From: Macrolepiota albuminosa | Taxonomy: Eukaryota; Basidiomycota; Agaricomycetes; Agaricales; Agaricaceae | Assembly (NCBI GenBank): GCA_027475525.1 | Contig: JAMWFC010000070.1 | Location: 124,001 to 188,000 of the forward strand | Direction of reading: 5' to 3' | Length of the DNA: 64,000 bases | Shown here: one piece after another, positions 23,725-35,403 of the stretch | How positions within the stretch are numbered: the first letter of the stretch is position 1 | How the letters are laid out: the number at the start of each line of letters is the position of its first letter | Position numbers and translations under genes: made by a program | Notes under the pieces: generated by a model | Seen by the model: the letters and a program-made list of their open reading frames with translations, nothing else | Told to the model about the DNA's origin: nothing | Database searches by the model: none

Positions 23725-24923
23725 TTACTGAACTTCTTCCAGTTCTACTGCCACGCCAGCCTCCATATCGGCTTTCTCAGCTTCTAGCATGATGAGGTCC
23801 AGCATACCGTTATGACACAGGACAAGTCGGTACTTTGGATTTGCGGGCCGTGAAACCAAACCTCTTGTGAAGTCGTCCGCTGGGGGTATATAGGCCTCTC
23901 CCTTCTCAGAAATAGGTAAGATGTCAAATGCCCAAAGTAACCTGAGAACAAAAGGAATTTTCACTATTACATCGATGGCACTCGAATACTCAGGATCGTA
24001 TTTCCTACCTCGAAATTGCAACGTATATTCCCTGCTGCAGCGCTATATGCATTCCAGGACATATCCTCCGACCATACCCGAAAGCTATTTTGTAAGTTTC
24101 ATCATCCGGATTGTCCAAGAACCGCTCTGACTTGAAGGTGTCAGGTTCGGGGAACAGTGCTGGGTCTGCTAAAATAGCACTGCACAACGCACATGGAGGT
24201 AGGTTAAGCGACAAAGATACCAGTTATCAATTGTTTGAAGCGTTTGATACTGTACGACAGCAGAGGTGCTTAACTCGGATGAGCGAAGCTGACGAAGAGA
24301 CTTTCATATCTATAACCTCAAATATGAAGGAACGTGACGCACAGATCTCCATCTTCGCCATTTAGGTCCAGGCGACATCCCAATACCTCGCATTCCCCCC
24401 AGACAGGATCTCATTTCTAGTATTCAAAATCAACGCGTAAATGAGTACATAAGCACCAATAGATAGATTGCACTCATGCCACGATACTCCTAGGGCGGCC
24501 GGAAAAGATGTCGCCACGTTTTTCGAGAAGGTCTGACGCAACTTCGGCTGTTCCAAGGACTGGTAGATTATGTTAGCAATGACAACGTAGATATTACTAG
24601 GACAGACCGATAACAGGTGTTCTCCCGAGGGAGAAAGAAATAACGGGACCTATGGCATAATCTTCAATAAAATGAGGAAGGAGTGCAAGATTCTTCGCAT
24701 GCTGACCGAATTGTTCATTCCAGGACTTGAAGATTTTCCAGGTGTGAGTAGCTGGCAAGTCTTTCGTATTGTCACCTAAAAAGCCGCGTGGTGGACCGGG
24801 AGGAAGGTTTTCTGACCAAGACAACCACCATCGTAAAAACAAGGCAAGCGACACCGCAAGTGCTACGAAAAGAACCACGAGAGAACACATTTTAGGTTCC
24901 ACACAAGCTTGAGTTTCTTTCAC
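23725..24923 (-). pseudogene. Cytochrome P450 relic (N- and C-terminal parts only)
   Basis: Minus strand. The N-terminal part (24923-24597) has a membrane anchor (VVLFVALAVSLALFLRWWL) and the proline hinge LPPGPPRGFLGD, then an intron (GTCAGC...CCATAG) leading to GPVISFSLGRTPVI. The C-terminal part has FPEPDTFKSERFLDNPDDET and the heme ligand motif FGYGRRICPG (about 24080-24050). The I-helix oxygen-binding motif and the ExxR region are not found. The DNA between (24560-24215) has stops in all frames that would join the parts. Classic P450s are about 500 aa; here fewer than 250 codons are recognisable. A broken gene, probably once a secondary-metabolism or detoxification monooxygenase. Confidence 0.75.
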
Positions 24924-25832
24924 TATAAATCTACAAATCGGTCACGTTCACATGATATTACCTTGAGAAGTGATTTGTTGATTCTGAAACCCGGGTCCTG
25001 AGATGTTCAGCGACAGAAGCCAACGGAGCTGACATGACTTGCATCATTACCGTGTGTAAGCTTGCCACATCTTTAACATATGGCGGATATCGAAGACAGC
25101 GTATCGCATCTCACCCCGGGTAGTGTGTGCGACGATTCTACTGTACTAGACTTCCTGAAGACAGAGTTTAACAGCAAACGTATCAATTAGATAGAGTTCT
25201 CTCACAGTATTCGATGGGAAGATGCCCGTAGCATATGTGGACCTAGCCGGTAATTCTACCTACCTATCTCGCGAATTTCCAGAAATTATTGTCGGCTGGG
25301 CGCAATGGAAACTTGGGTCTAGACATAGGCCCGTAGACAACATTTTGGTCTTTAAAAGCCTCCATAGAGACGTAACGTATAGTTCCTATCAGTGAGCGTG
25401 CAAAATTATACGTGTGGCAGTCCCCCCCAAGCAACTGAAGAGAAATGGATATCTTAACATCGCGATTCTAAGTCTGTGGAGAGACGTTCTTTGTGCCGTA
25501 ACTCCTGCTCACACTTGCTCAAACCTTCATATAGGTTTTGATGGATTCACTGGAAAAGGCAGAAAGTCACCATACCCGATTCGCCGGCGGCAGCCGTCCT
25601 GATACGAATTGAGTAGGCTCTAGCGATAGAGGGTTCGCATGACTTCAGAGTTTTGCTGGAGGTTCCCACCGCGAAAGGAGTTACTGGTCCTTCAAAATTG
25701 ATGATTAAAATCGACTATCACAGATGCTCTCGAACCTGCCATCGAGATGAAAACTAGTGATGTCATAGTACTAACCAGGGCTTATGGCAGAAAGCTGAAG
25801 CTTGACCTTGTTGCAGAATTAGAATATGATAC
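24924..25832. other. Region left of the complete copia element
   Basis: No gene is firmly supported. A 36-codon frame at 25080 (MADIEDSVSHLTPGS) and a following frame at about 25205-25412 (FDGKMPVAYVDLAGN..., ending SYQ) read naturally on the plus strand. They are separated by only about 29 bases, too short for a normal intron, so they may be relics of a small gene. Left unassigned. Confidence 0.3.
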
Positions 25833-25837
25833 TGGGT

Positions 25838-26160
25838 TGTCGAAGGTAATGCCTCGTAACTTCGGATTCACTCCAAAACACTCGCGTCATACATTAAGTC
25901 ATAATTCGTATGTTTCTTTTCTACGTACATGTCTTGAAGTTTTATATTGATTACTTATCCATGACGTCCTCTTGTCTCACCACTTCAACTGTATATTAGG
26001 TTGAGACACACCTGGAGATGGATCATCTTACGATTTCCATTCTCCAGGTGAGTCTCCTTTGTGTATAATTACTTACGATCATCTTACGATTTCCATTCTC
26101 CAGATACTTACTACATTATATTCGTACACGAATACATTTGTTTGCCTATATGCTGCGTCA
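25838..26160 (+). repeat. 5' LTR of the copia element
   Basis: Begins TGTCGAAGGTAATG and ends CTGCGTCA, 323 bp. Contains a direct repeat of GATCATCTTACGATTTCCAT with 56-bp spacing (26021 and 26077). The first repeat is followed by CTCCAGGTGAGT, a good splice donor, and the second ends CTCCAG, a possible acceptor. Confidence 0.95.
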
Positions 26161-26173
26161 GGTTATGGGCCCC
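26161..26173 (+). promoter_or_regulatory. Primer-binding site (half-tRNA-iMet type)
   Basis: GGTTATGGGCCCC immediately after the LTR. It is complementary to the anticodon stem-loop of initiator tRNA-Met, as in copia and Ty5. The Gag start codon ATG (26165) lies inside this site. Confidence 0.75.
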
Positions 26174-29100
26174 GCCGTCGCGTCTGATAATACTTCGGAA
26201 ACGTTACAGTTCGCGAAGTTCAACGGTACCAACTATCATGTTTGGTCCGATAATATGAAGAATGCGTTACTGGCGAAATCGTTATGGGGCGTTACCTCAG
26301 GACGAGAAACTTGCCCACCTAAACCTCCTACTGAGTACTCCGAATCGTCGACCGTTGCTCGTCCTGAAGGGGATCAGCCACTCCAGACTGTCCCTAAAGA
26401 GGATCAGGATGAGTTGTCGACCGCTGCCTGTCCTAAAGGGGACCAGTTACCTCAGACTGTTCCTAAAGAAGGCCAGGAGTCGATGAATCTGATATATTCA
26501 AAGGATTATTCAGCATGGGAACATGCCCATGAGAGGTACGAGCGTTGGCTGAATAAGGACGATGCTGCGAGGGGGTTAATTCGAAGTGCCATCGAATATA
26601 CTCAACGCGAATCTATCGTCGCCCTTGATACTTCAAAGAAAATCTGGGATCACCTTCATCAACATTACGTTGATCAACAGAGCGGAATCAACGTACATTA
26701 TTACCACCAGCAGCTTTACGGAAAGCGGTGGGATGGAAGTTCTCCTTTGACGGACCATCTTGGTTTCTACATGAACATACGTCGTCGATTTCTTGATGCT
26801 GGTCACCGCATTGATGACAATACTATAATCAATGCTATTCTTTTGTCGTTGCCACGTTCTCCTACCTGGGAAGTCGTCAAGCAGAATTTGCTGTTTCGGG
26901 GTGCCTCCTTAACGCTCGAAACTGTCACTACTGAATTATTGATAGTTTTTGATCGTATTACCTTGGAGGATGCCGCGACTAGCAAAACATTGGCATTCAC
27001 TGCGAGAACCGAGCCTGAATCGAGTGGGAGTCGACAGACTCCTAAAACAACAAAGAGGAAGTCAAAACCAAAACGCGAGCCAAAACCTGAAGATATTTGT
27101 CATAATTGTGGCGAGAAGGGACACTGGAGTCCGAAGTGCCCCAAGCCCAAAAAGGCGAAAAATGCTGGTCAAGCTCGGCTTACCGTTGCCACTCGTAATT
27201 CCGAATCTCGTGAAATTGGCCAAGTCATGATGGCGACTTCAAAGGATATGCCCGCTGGATTACTTCTTGATAGCGCAGCTTCGAGTCACATGGTGGCTGA
27301 TCAGACTTACTTCGTCAACTACCGTAAAGCAAGTAACCAGCACGTATCTGTTGGAGGGCAAAATCAATTACCTGTCGAAGGAACAGGTGCGATTACGTTC
27401 CGCACTCACTTGACTTCTGGCACAAGTGACGTCACCTTGCACGATGTTCTCCACGTTCCTAATCTAGGGGCTAACCTCATTAGTTTGGGTTCCTTACAAC
27501 GTGAAGGGGTTAGATTTCACGACTTCCCTTACGGAATTTCGTTGTCCTGGCAAGGTCGAGAATTCCTTCATGCAAATCTCGTAGGCACTCGTGGCACGCT
27601 TTACCGGATCGAAACAATGACTATCGGAATAGTCGATAATCAAGTGGCTTACGTTGCCAGTGAATCAACCATGCGCTTATGGCACCGTCGACTAGGGCAT
27701 ATCAGCCCTCGTACTATAAAAACCATGGTTGATCACAATTTAGTCACTGGCATCAAAATAAAGTTACCTCAAGAATTCGATCGGTTATGCAGCGGATGCG
27801 CTGAAGGTAAGGCTACAAGACCGCCCTTGCCCGATGCTAGTCAGACGAAATACGAGAAAAACGAATTACTTGTCATGGACCTAACCGGACCCATGAGTGT
27901 AGCCACCTGGGACGGAAATCGCTACGCAATGGTAATTGTCGAAGCAAGCAAACGTTTTCCGACTGGGAGACTCCTCAAAACTAAGGAGGAAGTGGGAGAC
28001 AATGTGCGTGAAGTCACGGCTATGTATGAACGTGATGGCGGTCAGTTTGTTAAAATTATTCGAACTGACAATGGTAGTGAATTCGTCAATTCTACGATGC
28101 GAAAATTCTGTGCGCTCAACGGAATAAAACATCAAACTACGAATCCCTACCGACCACAGCAGAACGGCATCGCGGAACGTGCTATAGCCGTAATAATGGA
28201 GATGGTCAGAAGCATGCTTCACGGAGCAAAAATGGACTTACGGGCATCGCGGAACGTGCTATAGCCGTAATAATGGAGATGGTCAGAAGCATGCTTCACG
28301 GAGCAAAAATGGACTTACGGTACTGGGGAGAAGCGTTTCTTTACGCTGTCTATATTCGATCGATCACGCCAACGTCAGCACTTCAAGGAAAGATTCCACT
28401 GACGGAGTGGAATGGGCACGTACCTGATTTATCTCATCTCCGAATCTTTGGATCATTGGGTTGGGCTCACGTTCCGAAGGAAGTTCGACAAGGCAAGCTC
28501 GAATCTCGTGCCGTGAGAGTTCGAATGCTCGGATGGTGGTCTGACGAGACCAAAGGATATAAATTAGAAGACCTAGAAAATGGCAAGTTAATATCCTCAA
28601 GGGATGTCGAGTTCTACGAAGATGATACTCCAAGTGAACTCGCATGTTTTGACCCTGGCTTAACTCAATCATCTCCTGAGGAAATCAATGAGATGATTGA
28701 TACGGCGGTCTATCCTGAATCGGATGTGCCGAAAAAGGTCGATATCCCTTCTACGAGCTCTGAGTCCAAGGTCGAGACTCAATTACAGGAACTTCCGCTT
28801 GCTGACGATGAGGTAAGAGAAGAAACGCCAATTGAAGAGTTACAGTACCCTTCAGGACCACCTTCCCTCTCACCTCCACCCATTACGAATCCGATTGAAG
28901 TACCTCCTGCACCTCGAAAATCGTCGAGATGGCATGATCTGCCCCGCCGTGAGCCTTCGACACGTACTAAGCGTATTCCGATCAGATATCAACAAGATAG
29001 TCATGACGAAGAGGATTCAGGTCATGTGGCTTTTGTCGCCGTTTCGGGCCCTCGTGTCGAAGATGCTTTGGCTTCTCCACAGGCCGATGGCTGGCAAAGA

Positions 29101-30654
29101 GCTATAGAATCCGAATACGATCAGCTTCGCAAAAAACGAGTTTTTGAGGAAATCGACGAGTTACCTCCAGGCAAAAGAGCCGTGGGAAGTAAAATCGTAT
29201 TAAAGGAGAAGCTTGATGAACGCGGCAATCACGCAAAATACAAAGCCAGAATCGTGGCTCAAGGCTTTTCGCAAGTCCCTGGCATCGATTATAACGATAC
29301 GTTTTCTTCGGTTGCCAAGTTCACAACTTTCCGAGTATTTTTGACCTTAGCCGCTACTCTCGATTTCGAGATACATCAAATTGATGTGGTGGGCGCATAT
29401 TTGGAGGGAAATCTCGATGAAGAGATATATATGCGTGCACCAAAGGAAATCGGTAAGGCCAAATACTGGAAGTTACTCAAGGCCATTTATGGCCTTAAAC
29501 AAGCAGGTCGCAAATGGAAAGAGAGGTTACATGATGTTCTTATGACCTTGGGATTCGAACCCTCGCACGCTGACGACTGCTTATACATACTCCGTTCTAA
29601 AGGTCAAATTCTTCTTATTGTTGTCGTATATGTCGACGACATGGCAATAGCGGGTAAGGACATTTGCAGGATCATTACATTCAAACGGGACATGAGCAAG
29701 AACTTCGATATTACCGACCTTGGCGAGGTTCATTACATCCTTGGCCTTCAAATCAAACGGGATCGACGTAATCGAGTTATTTACTTGAATCAATCAATCT
29801 ATATCGACTCCGTTTTAGAACGCTTTGGAATGACTTCTTGCCACCCCGTTTCAACTCCTCTGCAAACTAATCACGACCTTTCACAACTTCAATGCCCACG
29901 CACGGAGGAAGAACGTGATAACTACGCTCGATACTCCAATGGGCTGAATTACTTATCCTTAGTCGGCTCATTGTTATATGCGACACAAACTCGACCCGAT
30001 ATTCAGTTCGCGGTCAGTTTACTAGCCCAATTTTCAAACAACCCTGGTATCCCTCATCTTATGGGTTGCAAACGCGTTCTACGATACTTAAAAGGCACAA
30101 AGTTACTTTGCCTCAAATTGGGCGGTTTTAATCACGAACAGATCCGACTAGTGGGATGGAGTGACGCCAATTGGGCACAGGATCAATATGATAGGCGCTC
30201 TGTTAGCGGATGGTGCTACGACATCGACGGAAGTTTGGTATCCTGGTCGTCTAGGAAGCAATTGGTGACGGCGACGTCAACGGTGGAGGCAGAGTATATT
30301 GCCTCTGCCAATGCAACCCGTGAGGCGATTTGGCTTCGAAACCTTTTAAAAGATCTCGGCTTCGAGCAAGTACAAGCGACTATTATTCACACCGACAATA
30401 CTGGAAGCATCGCGTTATCTAAGAACCCTGTCGGTCACTCTCGCGCCAAACACATCGATATACGTTTTCACTTCATCCGAGAACATATTGCTCGAGGAAA
30501 CATTCGACTTGAATATGTTCCTACTCAGAAAATGATTGCCGATACGTTGACGAAGGCCTTACCACGCGAAACATTTGAAAAGCATCGTGAATTTTTAGGA
30601 GTCGTCTATCCTCCGTCACAGTCAAGTGGGAGTGTCGAAGGTAATGCCTCGTAA
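26165..30654 (+). CDS. Copia Gag-Pol polyprotein (frame broken only by a 77-bp duplication)
   Basis: From ATG 26165 (an in-frame ATG in the LTR at 26150 is an alternative). Without one copy of the 77-bp repeat the frame is continuous for 1470 aa. In order: UBN2-type Gag (residues about 20-260); CCHC zinc knuckle CHNCGEKGHWSPKC (312); aspartic protease LLLDSAASSHM (Asp 369; DSA instead of the common DSG/DTG); GAG-pre-integrase HRRLGH (507); integrase Asp 572, Asp 635 (TDNGSEF) and Glu 671 (GIAERA); reverse transcriptase with YGLKQAGRKWKERL and the catalytic YVDD (29629-29640); RNase H with GWSDANWAQ, TVEAEYIA and HTDNTGSIAL. As given, the frame switches at about 28264, leaving 26165-28264 and 28273-30654. 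All catalytic residues are present, so the element may be competent if the duplication is artefactual. Confidence 0.93.
28166..28322. repeat. Perfect 77-bp tandem duplication (2 of 6)
   Basis: GCATCGCGGAACGTGCTAT recurs exactly 77 bases downstream. It lies in the integrase around the catalytic Glu and shifts the frame by 77 (2 modulo 3). Removing one copy rejoins both halves of the polyprotein. Confidence 0.92.
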
Positions 30655-30955
30655 CTTCGGATTCACTCCAAAACACTCGCGTCATACATTAAGTCATAAT
30701 TCGTATGTTTCTTTTCTACGTACATGTCTTGAAGTTTTATATTGATTACTTATCCATGACGTCCTCTTGTCTCACCACTTCAACTGTATATTAGGTTGAG
30801 ACACACCTGGAGATGGATCATCTTACGATTTCCATTCTCCAGGTGAGTCTCCTTTGTGTATAATTACTTACGATCATCTTACGATTTCCATTCTCCAGAT
30901 ACTTACTACATTATATTCGTACACGAATACATTTGTTTGCCTATATGCTGCGTCA
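30633..30955 (+). repeat. 3' LTR of the copia element
   Basis: 323 bp, identical to the 5' LTR as far as I can compare by eye. Preceded by CAGTCAAGTGGGAG, a short purine-rich end that may serve as the polypurine tract. Confidence 0.95.
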
Positions 30956-30960
30956 TGGGT

Positions 30961-31486
30961 TTCGTGAATTGGAAACTTTACTTGGCTGGCAGAATGTTAC
31001 TTTCACAGCATAAGATCGTGAAATTTGCATCCTAGACAATGTGGGAACAATTTCAGAAAACCTCGAATTGTCCTTACAATACCCTCGAGAAACACCGATT
31101 GGAGTCTTTTATGGGATTTCCTCAATTTCCTGCCAATACTCTATAGTTTCCCCGTAGAATTACTCCGATGGGATTACTTGACCTGTAATGAATCAAAATA
31201 GCTTCGAATTCTTTTTGCGTGCTTGCGATGTTGAGGCAGAAAAGATGATATTAATGCGATATACGTATACAGCTGCGCCAGCTAGACAAGTACATGAATA
31301 GCTATAGGACTCTGGTACGTACGTATACACATGAGTTCTTCTCGTCAACTGGAATTCAACTTTGCGAGCTCTCCTCCACATGTGGCCTGGGCAAACATGT
31401 CAACTCCCATAAACCCAGTTGGCACAGATATGGCTTTCCTGCTGCCAAAATTCCCAAGTCCCGTGAAAAGGTGTCAAGGTCTGCTA
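30961..31486. other. Region right of the copia element
   Basis: No gene, repeat or RNA gene that I can support in about 525 bases. Confidence 0.35.
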
Positions 31487-32353
31487 TGGTGGGCGAAGTG
31501 GCAATGTTAAAGGGTGAAATGGTATCGGTCAAAAAGGATTTGGTGAGATTGATGGCTGAGAACAATGTGCTGAAGAAAGAACTTGAGAGACTGGTCAAGA
31601 GCGAAGCAGAAGAGAGGGCAAACCATCGAAAAGAACTTGTAGTCTTGAAGACAGAGATTGGTTAATTGAAGAAGTACGTGAATGAAAAGCCAGTGGTCTT
31701 GTCGAAGGAGGAGGACAACGAGTCTAATATCGAGGGTGATTCAGATGATGAGATCGATGAGGAAACGAAACTTGCCATGGAGCTCAGCACTGCACATGCC
31801 AATAGTAATATTTTTTAGGTTAGCTTTCATTCTTTTTCAATTGGAAAGGGCTCACAGTCTGGTATCAATGCACTAGGGTCTAATTCGTCAGATGTTCATT
31901 GAAGCTATGGGTTGCCCAGGTAAACTTACAGCAGATGTCCTACCTCCATATCCCAGCTTGAATGAGAATTGGCCCTTGAAACCAGGCACCACAGTTAAGG
32001 CCATCCGATTCCGTTGGGAGCGCCCCCACACTGATCCAGAGAATTGGGAAAACCTTATGAAAATCAGTACTGAAATCAAGGAAAATGGGGCACAAACATC
32101 ACCTGCTGCTGCGCCGGCCATCACGTATATCAGTAAAGAAGATCGTGAGACTCGAGTCATCAAAAAGTTCAAAGACCTTGCAAAGGAGGTTCGTCGAGCC
32201 AAGAGAGCTGGGTCTACAGCTAGAGAGAGAAATCGTGAGGAGACGGCAGCTATAGATGAGGGTCAGGAGGATGAGATGATGATGAAAGAAGATGTTACAG
32301 AGATCAAGAAGTCTGCACGCATGTCACGACAACTCGGAGTAAGCCTATATTAA
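31487..32353 (+). pseudogene. Broken coiled-coil gene of an Agaricomycete-typical family
   Basis: The first part (31487-31665) is a predicted coiled coil (EMVSVKKDLVRLMAENNVLK, KKELERLVKSEAEER) ended by an in-frame TAA. The same frame continues with KKYVNEKPVVLSKEEDNESN and an acidic run, then ends in TTTTTTAG. After a possible intron (about 31820-31869) it resumes with RQMFIEAMGCPGKL, then IRFRWERPHTDPENW, VIKKFKDLAKEVRRAK and a basic/acidic tail to 32353. Similar proteins with an RFRWxEPHxHPxN motif are frequent in mushroom genomes; their function is not known to me. In-frame stops suggest a relic, but unannotated introns could rescue part of it. Confidence 0.45.
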
Positions 32354-32810
32354 TGACTGAAAGTTGGTACAGGAGCTGGCATATATAGTTAACAGTGGTA
32401 CCAGTGAGGCAATGGCAAGGTATACGTAGGGCTCGAGCTCTCAATTCGGACTTAGTCACATTCTCGGTGCATGCATGCGCACCGAATACCTATAGGATGT
32501 ATTGTATGGAAATCTGAAAATACAACGAGATTCTAAGGAAGGAAAATGTACTAAAAGAAAATGTACATGTGGGAGTATTCCGGTGAAATCTCGAAATCCA
32601 TCAAATTACGGAAGCTGCATATTTTTCGATCTTATGCTGTGTTTTGCAGTTATAAATAGACATTCCGTCAGTTTTGAGACCCTCACGACTTTCCTCAAGC
32701 TTTGCTTTATGTCATCCACCCACCCCGACCACACCTTTTCATATACTGTATTATATCACTGTTGAATCGCCTGGAGCGGTCGTATTCTTTTGCTGCATCT
32801 TTGCGTGTCG
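32354..32810. other. Upstream region of the DUF6593-like gene
   Basis: No gene is seen. TATAAATAG (about 32650) lies about 160 bases before the start codon of the next gene and could be a core promoter element. Confidence 0.35.
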
Positions 32811-33545
32811 ATGGACTTGATTCTCTGTCACAACAATCCCCAGAAGACTGCCTTGGTTTCCCCTAATGGCATGACTCATTATGAAATCTCTACGTCAAAA
32901 ACCAGCACATCGAGGGAGACGCAGGTGTTTCTGTCCAAGATTACACAGTCCAAAGATGGTGCTGTAGTCGGCGAGATCGAATGGGGGGATTGCTTCACTC
33001 CTACCTTTGTTCGCTGCCCGCTTTTACGTGGCTTGGGAGGTTATATAGGAAAGATGGGCATCGGGATGACAGCGAGGACTTTCTTGTACAAACGAAGTCT
33101 ATTTAGCAAGTGTGTGCCGGGCATATCCTTGCTTTCTGTCAAGTTGGCTGACATTCGACTCGATTGCAGTTCCAAGTACTTTCTTGATAACGCTGGCGTT
33201 GAGTATAGATGGAAGACAAAGAAAGGCGTGGGATGCGTCGTAAGTTATGGTGATAGAGTTCTAAGCTTCAGGATCGTTGATGACAAGTAGCTCACAAGCG
33301 TGCACGATAACAAGGAGATTGCGCAGTATACGATGGGCAGTCGCGTCGAAGGTTCTTTCGCGGGCGAAAAGAAGACTTTCCTCCGAATACAACCTTGTTC
33401 CCTTGACCTTGATCTCCTTATCCTTTCCTTTGCAGTCATGGAGAAGAAGAGGCGTGAAAGACTGGGAGACCTTGCGGGTTTAGTTCCTCACGAAGACGAT
33501 GATGCGCTGGGTGACGGGGCAGGAGATGGAGGAGGAGAGGCATAA
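32811..33545 (+). CDS. DUF6593-like protein
   Basis: Exons 32811-33109, 33170-33239 and 33291-33545 sum to 624 nt (207 aa) in frame. The order of features is that of the mushroom DUF6593 family: MDLILCHNNPQKTALVSPNG, then a beta-rich part with GEIEWG, SKYFLDNAGVEYRWKTKKG, and near the end LDLDLLILSFAVMEKKRRER. The family is a small all-beta fold distantly like tubby-type or LURP domains. Its function is unknown and copy numbers are high in Agaricomycetes. Introns have GTGTGT...TTGCAG and GTAAGT...AAGTAG borders. The last 20 residues are acidic and Gly rich. Confidence 0.75.
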
Positions 33546-33809
33546 GATAATCACATGTTGTATCAGTGCATTATGCTTCTTTGTCTGGAGGTCTTTGTCT
33601 GTCAACTTGCGCAGTGGAATTGTACATCGTCGAAATCAAACCCCCGTACCTTGGACCCTCGCGAGCTTGAAAACGAGAGCTTGTGCGGACAGTGATAGGA
33701 GGCATAAATACATAATTATTTGAAATTGAGATATAATATCACGGTTTTCTGGGTTAGAGTGTCCATGAGTGTCCATGGTAGCCCCTTCAAGGCTACGAAT
33801 GGCGTGCGG

Positions 33810-35153
33810 TCAACCATACCACGTCTTCCCAAGCCTCAAGTTGGCTGGCGGCCGCTGTGGGATCTTAGACTCTGTAATGTCAAAAACTTGTATAGCACGC
33901 TGGAAAGAGCTCGAGTCAATAGAAATACGTTGGAGAGCCATCGCTCACCTTCCAGGTCGCCATGTCGAATTCAAACACCTTTTGTCGCTTCTGCAACCCT
34001 CCTACATAATCAGCATCTGACGGTTGCTCACAAATATCTAGATGCAATCGATTAAAAATGTCTTGCGACTTTCAAGAAGCTCCAAGCACATACAGACTAT
34101 TGGTTCGCCTGCTGCATCGGTCTCGAACGCGACTTTGCCATCGCGAATCAAAAATGACAGATAGAAAACGTTCTCGACAGATTGAGCGAAATCATTCGGA
34201 TTGATAACGAATCTGAAGAAATTGATCGGTTCTCCAATGTCAGTTAGAATGGCCTCCAACTAGAATACCATCAGAAAGATGCAGCAAGCGAACCTTCAAT
34301 GTCATAACTTACTTGTGCGACATTCTTTGTTGTCTCATTTTCTGAGCGTGAAATGTCTGATTCTTTAAGCTCTTGTGGTTTGCGCAGATCTTCTTGATTC
34401 TTCTCAAGTTTAGCACGTTTGACTGGCGCACGTATCTTCTGCTCTAATGATAATGGGCCTAGCCTGATGAACTGTGAGAAAGGATGTGGTCAGGTGAATA
34501 ATGAATCATCGTACATGTAACCCATCACTGGCACCCGACGGCTCTTGGCCAGCGCCTTGCGACCGATTTTGGCCCATTCAAGAGGTCTTGCAGCATTGTC
34601 GACAAGCTCCTCATCAGAGTCTCCATCAGCATGATCTTCCAAGGACTTGCCACCCATAAAAGTGACAAGCTTTGCGATGAACTCGTCAACGTCAAACGAC
34701 CCCGATCCAGACTTCATTGCACGCGCTTTTTGTGCACCCATGGTGGAAGCCATAAGAAGAAAATGTGAGTCAAGTGTTGCTTCCTGAGGTCCCTTGACTA
34801 GACGAGATTGGATACCGTCGTATACACATTCAAGTGTTCATTGAATATACCTTTGCCGAACAATACATCTGCCTGTTGGACTTTTTTCATTAACTGCTCA
34901 GCCGATAAATCATTTGGGTTCGATTGGTGATCTGCAGTCTTAGATTACACTAGTAGTAATGTCAAACTCAAGCATGATCACCTTCAACGACCTTTGCTAG
35001 AGAGCGGTAGTTCTTTCTCACTGTGCGTTTCTCTTCAGGATCTTGATCGGGGTCATAAACGAAGTCTGGAGGAAAATAAGATATCCAAGAATGCAAAGAC
35101 AGTGTTCTTGGAGTACCGTTATCAATGACATCGTCCATCTCCTCGTCGGACAT
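33810..35153 (-). CDS. nse4: SMC5/6 complex kleisin subunit Nse4
   Basis: Nse4 bridges the SMC5 and SMC6 heads and acts in DNA repair and replication-fork stability. Eight exons on the minus strand (35153-35117, 35065-34982, 34931-34851, 34797-34515, 34463-34313, 34259-34094, 34037-33949, 33899-33810) give 981 nt, 326 aa in one frame. The N-terminal helix that contacts the SMC6 neck appears as FVYDPDQDPEEKRTVRKNYR, followed by MKKVQQADVLFGKVKGPQEA and MGAQKARAMKSGSGSFDVDE. The C-terminal winged helix contains INFFRFVINPNDFAQSVENV and FYLSFLIRDGKVAFE, its most conserved part. The end is RAIQVFDITESKIPQRPP. All parts are present, so this should be a functional gene only 250 bases from the repeat block. 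Confidence 0.9.
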
Positions 35154-35403
35154 GACGAAAAAGTCTGTTGCTCTTCGCGAAGATGAAGGGAAGGGAGGTG
35201 GCCTTGTGATCCAGCGAGGAACGAAAGGGAGAACAGGGGTCTTTGCCTGACGTGATCGCGTGGTCACGAGGTTCAACACTTTTTTCCTCTGCGACCACGT
35301 CGTCGCGTCTCTTCACCGCGCTCTAGTTGAGCTCGTCTCAGAATTTAGTTTACTTCAAAATAAAACGTTTCATTTGTCATTGCCTCTGGAAAAGGTACCA
35401 GCT

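Larger units (their letters stand above)
25833..30960 (+). mobile_element. Complete Ty1/copia retrotransposon with 5-bp target duplication
   Basis: The element itself is 25838-30955 (5118 bp), flanked by TGGGT on both sides (25833-25837 and 30956-30960). Both LTRs are 323 bp and, read base by base, identical, which indicates very recent insertion. Order: LTR, half-tRNA primer site, gag, protease, integrase, reverse transcriptase, RNase H, LTR, the copia order. The only break in its coding frame is a perfect 77-bp duplication at 28166-28322. It sits to the right of the P450 relic and is not nested in another element. Confidence 0.97.

Noticed and set aside
28243..28322. Programmed frameshift in copia pol
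   Set aside because: The frame change is fully explained by the perfect 77-bp duplication; no slippery site is needed.
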